From positions 1-64,000 of the forward strand of contig NZ_BEWA01000028.1 of assembly GCF_003112535.1 (NCBI RefSeq): a stretch of 64,000 nucleotides of DNA, read 5' to 3'. This DNA comes from Streptomyces rishiriensis (lineage in GTDB: Bacteria > Actinomycetota > Actinomycetes > Streptomycetales > Streptomycetaceae). Shown here one piece after another: positions 60,094-64,000 of the stretch (position 1 is its first letter; each line of letters starts with the position of its first letter). Under the pieces are notes generated by a model that ran no database searches, was not told the DNA's origin, and worked only from the letters and a program-made list of their open reading frames with translations. The translations under genes and the position numbers were made by a program.

Positions 60094-61413
60094 ATGAGCG
60101 AACTGCCCTATTCATACGATGCGCCTGTCTCGCAGGCGCTGTTCGACCGTGCGTCCGTCGTCACGCCGGGCGGGGTGAACTCGCCGGTGCGCGCCTTTCG
60201 CGCCGTGGGCGGAACGCCCCGGTTCATGGTGTCCGGCGCCGGCCCGTATCTGACGGACGCCGACGGGCGGGAGTACGTCGACCTCGTCTGCTCCTGGGGG
60301 CCCATGATCCTCGGGCACTCCCACCCCGAGGTCATCGCGGCCGTGCAGGACGCCGTCTCGCGCGGCACCTCCTTCGGCACGCCCGGCCAGGGCGAGGTCG
60401 AGCTCGCCGAGGAGATCGTGGCGCGGGTGGAGCCCGTGGAGCAGGTGCGGCTGGTGTCCAGCGGCACCGAGGCGACCATGTCCGCGATCCGGCTCGCCCG
60501 CGGCTTCACCCGGCGCTCGAAGGTGATCAAGTTCGCCGGCTGCTACCACGGGCACGTCGACTCGCTGCTCGCCGCCGCCGGGTCCGGCGTCGCCACGTTC
60601 GCGCTGCCCGACACGCCCGGCGTCACGGGCGCCCAGGCCGGCGACACCATCGTGCTGCCGTACAACGACCTGGAGGCCGTGCAGGAGGCCTTCCACCGGC
60701 ATCCGGGCGAGATCGCCTGCGTGATCACCGAGGCCTCGCCGGGGAACATGGGCGTCGTGCCGCCCATGCCCGGGTTCAACCAGGGCCTCAAGGACGCCTG
60801 CGCCAACAACGGCGCGCTGTTCATCTCCGACGAGGTCATGACCGGGTTCCGGACCTCCCGGGCGGGATGGTTCGGGATCGACGGGGTGCGGCCCGACCTC
60901 ATGACCTTCGGCAAGGTCATGGGCGGCGGCTTCCCCGCCGCCGCGTTCGGCGGGCGCGCCGACGTGATGGCGCACCTCGCGCCCGCCGGGCCCGTCTACC
61001 AGGCCGGCACGCTCTCCGGGAACCCGGTCGCCACGGCCGCCGGGCTCGCCCAGCTCCGGCTCCTCGACGACGCCGCGTACGTCCAGGTCGACGCCGTGTC
61101 CGGGCAGATCCAGGCGCTCGTCTCCGAAGCGCTGGCCAAGGAGGGCGTCGCGCACACGCTGCAGAGCGCCTCCAACATGTTCTCCGTCTTCTTCACGGAC
61201 CGGCCGGTGCGGGACTACGACGACGCCAGGGCGCAGGAGTCGTTCCGCTTCACCGCCTTCTTCCACTCGCTGCTGGCGAACGGCGTCTATCTGCCGCCGT
61301 CGTCCTTCGAGTCCTGGTTCGTGTCCACGGCCCACGACGACGCGGCCGTCCAGAGAATCGCCGACGCCCTCCCGGCGGCGGCCCGAGCGGCTGCGGAGGC
61401 CACCGCGGAATGA
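60094..61413 (+). CDS. hemL: Glutamate-1-semialdehyde 2,1-aminomutase
   Basis: 439 residues, class III PLP enzyme making 5-aminolevulinate from glutamate-1-semialdehyde, the step after HemA. PLP lysine is Lys274 in TFGKVMGGGFPAAAFGG; VSSGTEATMSAIRLARG and NGALFISDEVMTGFR are the other active-site segments. GCAGGTC precedes ATG. Stop overlaps the next start by 4 bases (ATGA). Confidence 0.95.
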   Translation: MSELPYSYDAPVSQALFDRASVVTPGGVNSPVRAFRAVGGTPRFMVSGAGPYLTDADGREYVDLVCSWGPMILGHSHPEVIAAVQDAVSRGTSFGTPGQGEVELAEEIVARVEPVEQVRLVSSGTEATMSAIRLARGFTRRSKVIKFAGCYHGHVDSLLAAAGSGVATFALPDTPGVTGAQAGDTIVLPYNDLEAVQEAFHRHPGEIACVITEASPGNMGVVPPMPGFNQGLKDACANNGALFISDEVMTGFRTSRAGWFGIDGVRPDLMTFGKVMGGGFPAAAFGGRADVMAHLAPAGPVYQAGTLSGNPVATAAGLAQLRLLDDAAYVQVDAVSGQIQALVSEALAKEGVAHTLQSASNMFSVFFTDRPVRDYDDARAQESFRFTAFFHSLLANGVYLPPSSFESWFVSTAHDDAAVQRIADALPAAARAAAEATAE

Positions 61414-62123
61414 GCACCTTCGACAACAACGGCGCCGACCAGGACATCACCGTCGTCCACCTCATGCGGCACGGCGAGGTCCACAACCCCGACGGGGTCC
61501 TCTACGGCCGTCTCGACGGCTACCACCTCTCCGATCTGGGCCGGCGGATGGCCGACCGGGTCGCCGAGCACCTCGCCACCCGCGACGTCACGCACGTCGT
61601 CGCCTCCCCGCTGGAGCGGGCGCAGGAGACGGCCACCCCGATCGCCAAGGCGCACGGCCTCGATGTGGGCACGGACGCCCGGCTCATCGAGGCGGAGAAC
61701 GTCTTCCAGGGCAAGACGTTCGGCGTGGGGGACGGCGCGCTGCGCCGGCCCGAGAACTGGAAGCACCTCGTCAACCCGTTCAGGCCGTCCTGGGGCGAGC
61801 CGTACGTCGACCAGGTCGTGCGGATGACGGGTGCGCTGGACGCGGCCAAGGACGCGGCCCGCGGGCACGAGGCGGTGCTCGTCAGTCACCAGCTGCCGAT
61901 CTGGATCGTCCGGTCCTACGTCGAACGGCGGCGGCTGTGGCACGACCCGCGCAAGCGGCAGTGCACGCTCGCTTCGCTGACGACCTTCACGTACCGGGGC
62001 GACCGGATCGTGTCCGTCGGCTACACCGAGCCCGCCATCGACCTGGTGCCCGCCCACCTGCGCGCCGGCGCCAAGCCGGTGAAGGGTCAGGTCCCGGGCG
62101 GCGGCAAGGCGTTCGGGGCGTAG
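61410..62123 (+). CDS. Histidine phosphatase family protein (phosphoglycerate mutase-like)
   Basis: 237 residues. Phosphohistidine motif LMRHGEVHNPDG near the N-terminus, ASPLERAQETATPIA and VLVSHQLPIWIVRS with the second His. Acts on a small phosphoester, unknown. Coupled to hemL. Confidence 0.9.
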   Translation: MSTFDNNGADQDITVVHLMRHGEVHNPDGVLYGRLDGYHLSDLGRRMADRVAEHLATRDVTHVVASPLERAQETATPIAKAHGLDVGTDARLIEAENVFQGKTFGVGDGALRRPENWKHLVNPFRPSWGEPYVDQVVRMTGALDAAKDAARGHEAVLVSHQLPIWIVRSYVERRRLWHDPRKRQCTLASLTTFTYRGDRIVSVGYTEPAIDLVPAHLRAGAKPVKGQVPGGGKAFGA

Positions 62124-62323
62124 GGGCCCGGGCGCGGGCGTTCGGTGGGGGAGGTCGGGGCGTAGGCTCCGGTCACCCAGTCATGACCGAAACCGGATGA
62201 CCGAGTGGTGGCTGAAATCGACCGGCCTGTTACGGAATCCGGAAGTATCGGCGGAACCGCCTCGTTCGTCATGTCCTCTGAATGGGTGACTGCCCACCAG
62301 AGAACGTGACGAACGGGGTTGCC

Positions 62324-63673
62324 ATGCGCGCCATCACCCGAAGGGGAGCACTCGGACTCGGCGCCGGTGCTGCCGCCGCCGGACTCGTGGGCTGCGGAAG
62401 CCTCACGGGTTCGGACGAGCCCTCCCACGACGGCGGTTCCGGCGAATCCGGGCAGAACTCCTCCGGCAGCCCGAAGCCGAAGTCGACCGGACGCCCCATC
62501 GGCGACGGCTCGACCTCCTTCACCGGCACGCAGCCCCACCAGCCGGCCAAGCCCGTGCCGCTGGAGGCCGGCCAGGAGCCCCCGCAGTTCGTGATCTTCT
62601 CCTGGGACGGCGCGGGCGAGGTCGGCAACGGGCTCTTCCCGCGCTTCCTCGACCTCGCCAAGGAACACGGCGCGAGCATGACGTTCTTCCTCTCCGGGCT
62701 GTACCTGCTGCCCGAGTCGAAGAAGCGGCTGTACGACCCCCCGAACAACCCGCGCGGCGCCTCCGACATCGGCTACCTCTCCGACGACCACGTGAAGGCG
62801 ACGCTCACCAACGTCCGCCGGGCCTGGCTCGAAGGGCACGAGATAGGCACCCACTTCAACGGGCACTTCTGCGGCGAGAGCCACGGCTCGGTCGGCAAAT
62901 GGACGCCCGCGCAGTGGCGCAGCGAGATAGACCAGGCGAAGAAGTTCGTGAAGGAGTGGCGGACCAACACCGGCTGGACGGACCTGCCCTCGCTGCCCTT
63001 CGACTACGAGAAGGAGCTCGTGGGCGCCCGTACGCCCTGTCTGCTCGGCCAGGACAACCTGCTGCCCACCGCCCGCGCCCTCGGCTGGCGCTACGACGCC
63101 TCCTCGCCGGGCGGCAACCAGGTCTGGCCCACCAAGAAGCAGGGCGTCTGGGACCTGCCCCTTCAGGCCATACCGTTCCCCGGCCACAGCTTCCAGGTGC
63201 TGTCCATGGACTACAACATCCTCGCCAACCAGTCGATCAACTCGACCAAGGCGCCCGCCCACAACTACCCGGGCTGGCGGAAGCAGGCCTCCCAGGCGTA
63301 CATACAGGGATTCAAGCGGGCATACGAGACGAATCGCGCACCCTTCTTCATAGGCAACCACTTCGAGCAGTGGAACGGCGGCATCTACATGGACGCCGTC
63401 GAGGAGGCCTTCAAGCACATCGCGCGCGAGAAGGAGAAGGGCGCGGACGTGCGGCTGGTCTCCTTCCGGCAGTTCGTCGACTGGATCGACGTCCAGAAGC
63501 CGGAGATCCTCGACAAGCTGCGCACCCTCCAGGTCGGTCAGCAGCCGGCCGGCGGCTGGAAGACGTTCCTCGCCGGAAGCTCCGCCGCCGCGGGCAGCAC
63601 CGCCGGGACGACCGCGGGCGCCACCGCCGGTACCGGAACCGCAGGCTCCAGCGCCTCCCCGAGCGCCGCCTGA
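62324..63673 (+). CDS. Tat-type lipoprotein, polysaccharide-deacetylase-like
   Basis: 449 residues. Twin-arginine signal AITRRGALGLG with lipobox LVGC (Cys23). Ser/Gly/Pro linker, then a domain with FVIFSWDGAGEVGNGLFPRF, MTFFLSGLYLL, and GHEIGTHFNGHFCG; strand order and the His-x3-His suggest a NodB-like polysaccharide deacetylase, though the usual TFDDG is altered to SWDGAG. Ends in a Ser/Ala/Thr/Gly tail. Confidence 0.85.
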   Translation: MRAITRRGALGLGAGAAAAGLVGCGSLTGSDEPSHDGGSGESGQNSSGSPKPKSTGRPIGDGSTSFTGTQPHQPAKPVPLEAGQEPPQFVIFSWDGAGEVGNGLFPRFLDLAKEHGASMTFFLSGLYLLPESKKRLYDPPNNPRGASDIGYLSDDHVKATLTNVRRAWLEGHEIGTHFNGHFCGESHGSVGKWTPAQWRSEIDQAKKFVKEWRTNTGWTDLPSLPFDYEKELVGARTPCLLGQDNLLPTARALGWRYDASSPGGNQVWPTKKQGVWDLPLQAIPFPGHSFQVLSMDYNILANQSINSTKAPAHNYPGWRKQASQAYIQGFKRAYETNRAPFFIGNHFEQWNGGIYMDAVEEAFKHIAREKEKGADVRLVSFRQFVDWIDVQKPEILDKLRTLQVGQQPAGGWKTFLAGSSAAAGSTAGTTAGATAGTGTAGSSASPSAA

Positions 63674-63739
63674 AATGCGGTTTTCCCCCCGCAAGGGGGG
63701 CGGGCAAGATCCCCAGAACGGGCATGCGAAACTTTTCAC

Positions 63740-64000
63740 ATGAGTGCCGCCAGCCGCGCCCTTCCGCGCTCGCCTGCCCGAGTCCGTCCGCGCCGTGCCG
63801 CCCTGACCACGGCAGCCGGCGGGGCCGTCGCCGCACTGCTGCTCTCCGCCTGCACCTCCGGAGGCGTCTCCGGAGGCGGCGGTGACACCAACTTCGTGAT
63901 GGGCAAGGACGGCGTCTCCACCGTCGAGCGGGACAAGCGGGACGCGGCCCCCGACCTGTCCGGCAAGGCCATCGACGGCGGGCAGCTCGACATCAAGAGC
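63740..64000 (+). CDS. TlpA/ResA-like thiol-disulfide oxidoreductase lipoprotein (5' part)
   Basis: The window ends inside this gene after 87 codons. Basic n-region, LLLSAC lipobox near Cys38, then NFVMGKDGVSTVERDKRDAA and a stretch that leads into AlkC/TlpA domains (PDLSGKAIDGGQLDIKS). The thioredoxin CxxC lies beyond the window. In actinobacteria such a gene usually heads a ccdA-resB-ccsB cytochrome c maturation cluster. Confidence 0.75.
   Translation, partial: MSAASRALPRSPARVRPRRAALTTAAGGAVAALLLSACTSGGVSGGGGDTNFVMGKDGVSTVERDKRDAAPDLSGKAIDGGQLDIKS

Noticed and set aside
1..64000. Search for CRISPR arrays, insertion sequences, prophage and attachment sites
   Set aside because: No regular spaced repeats, transposase, integrase or phage structural genes were seen; the only repeats are short and local.

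Overview
The window is chromosomal DNA of a Streptomyces or a very close relative. GC content is very high, GTG and TTG starts are common, and coding is dense with long shadow frames. It also carries genes that are hallmarks of the genus: bldN with rsbN, a bdtA-like regulator, rex directly upstream of hemACD, and a DUF397/XRE/ATPase cluster. No tRNA, rRNA, CRISPR array, insertion sequence or prophage was seen.

Layout. (1) 1-5 kb: HAD phosphatase, VC0807-like membrane protein, MFS permease overlapping an AcuC/HDAC-like deacetylase, and a putative phosphatase. (2) 4.9-12 kb, developmental block: BdtA-like HTH protein, the 32-residue ribosomal protein bS22, a NAD-dependent epimerase with an acyltransferase, then on the minus strand bldN (ECF sigma factor with a pro-sequence) and rsbN (membrane anti-sigma factor), a HAD-IB phosphatase, and a glutaredoxin-like protein on the plus strand. 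(3) 12.2-22 kb, haem block: Rex operator, rex-hemA-hemC-hemD with 4-base overlaps, then an accessory insert (DUF397/XRE/ATPase genes, a winged-helix protein and a small ORF), then hemB. (4) 22-34.8 kb: aminotransferase, DUF4253, argS and lysS (divergent), a DUF2637 membrane protein, two DUF3558 lipoproteins, a short RtcB, and a tyrosine phosphatase-GNAT fusion. (5) 35-59.5 kb, variable region: duplicated small lipoproteins, SDR, MarR-permease-His-rich protein, flavin oxidoreductase pair, two-component system, PAS/GAF/PP2C/ATPase phosphatase, MHS transporter with a PaaX-like regulator, DUF574 methyltransferase, several small stress-type membrane proteins, DUF2252, a decayed GH15 gene, a ClC-type protein, and a DUF305/DUF6153 pair. 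(6) 60-64 kb: hemL, histidine phosphatase, Tat lipoprotein, and the start of a TlpA/ResA-like thioredoxin.

How the genes work together. The haem genes cover glutamyl-tRNA to uroporphyrinogen III: hemA, hemL, hemB, hemC and hemD. Rex links the hemACD operon to the NADH/NAD+ ratio. The partial gene at the right edge is of a type that usually opens a cytochrome c maturation cluster. The developmental block carries its own feedback: a BldN-type promoter sits in front of rsbN and a near-consensus BldD box sits in front of bldN.

Most notable: the good match to a BldN promoter upstream of rsbN, a GH15 pseudogene with an in-frame deletion, a phosphatase-acetyltransferase fusion, a MarR/permease/His-rich putative metal module, 10-bp phased repeats upstream of a duplicated lipoprotein pair, and a gene order suggesting a junction of an inversion symmetric about the replication origin relative to S. 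coelicolor.
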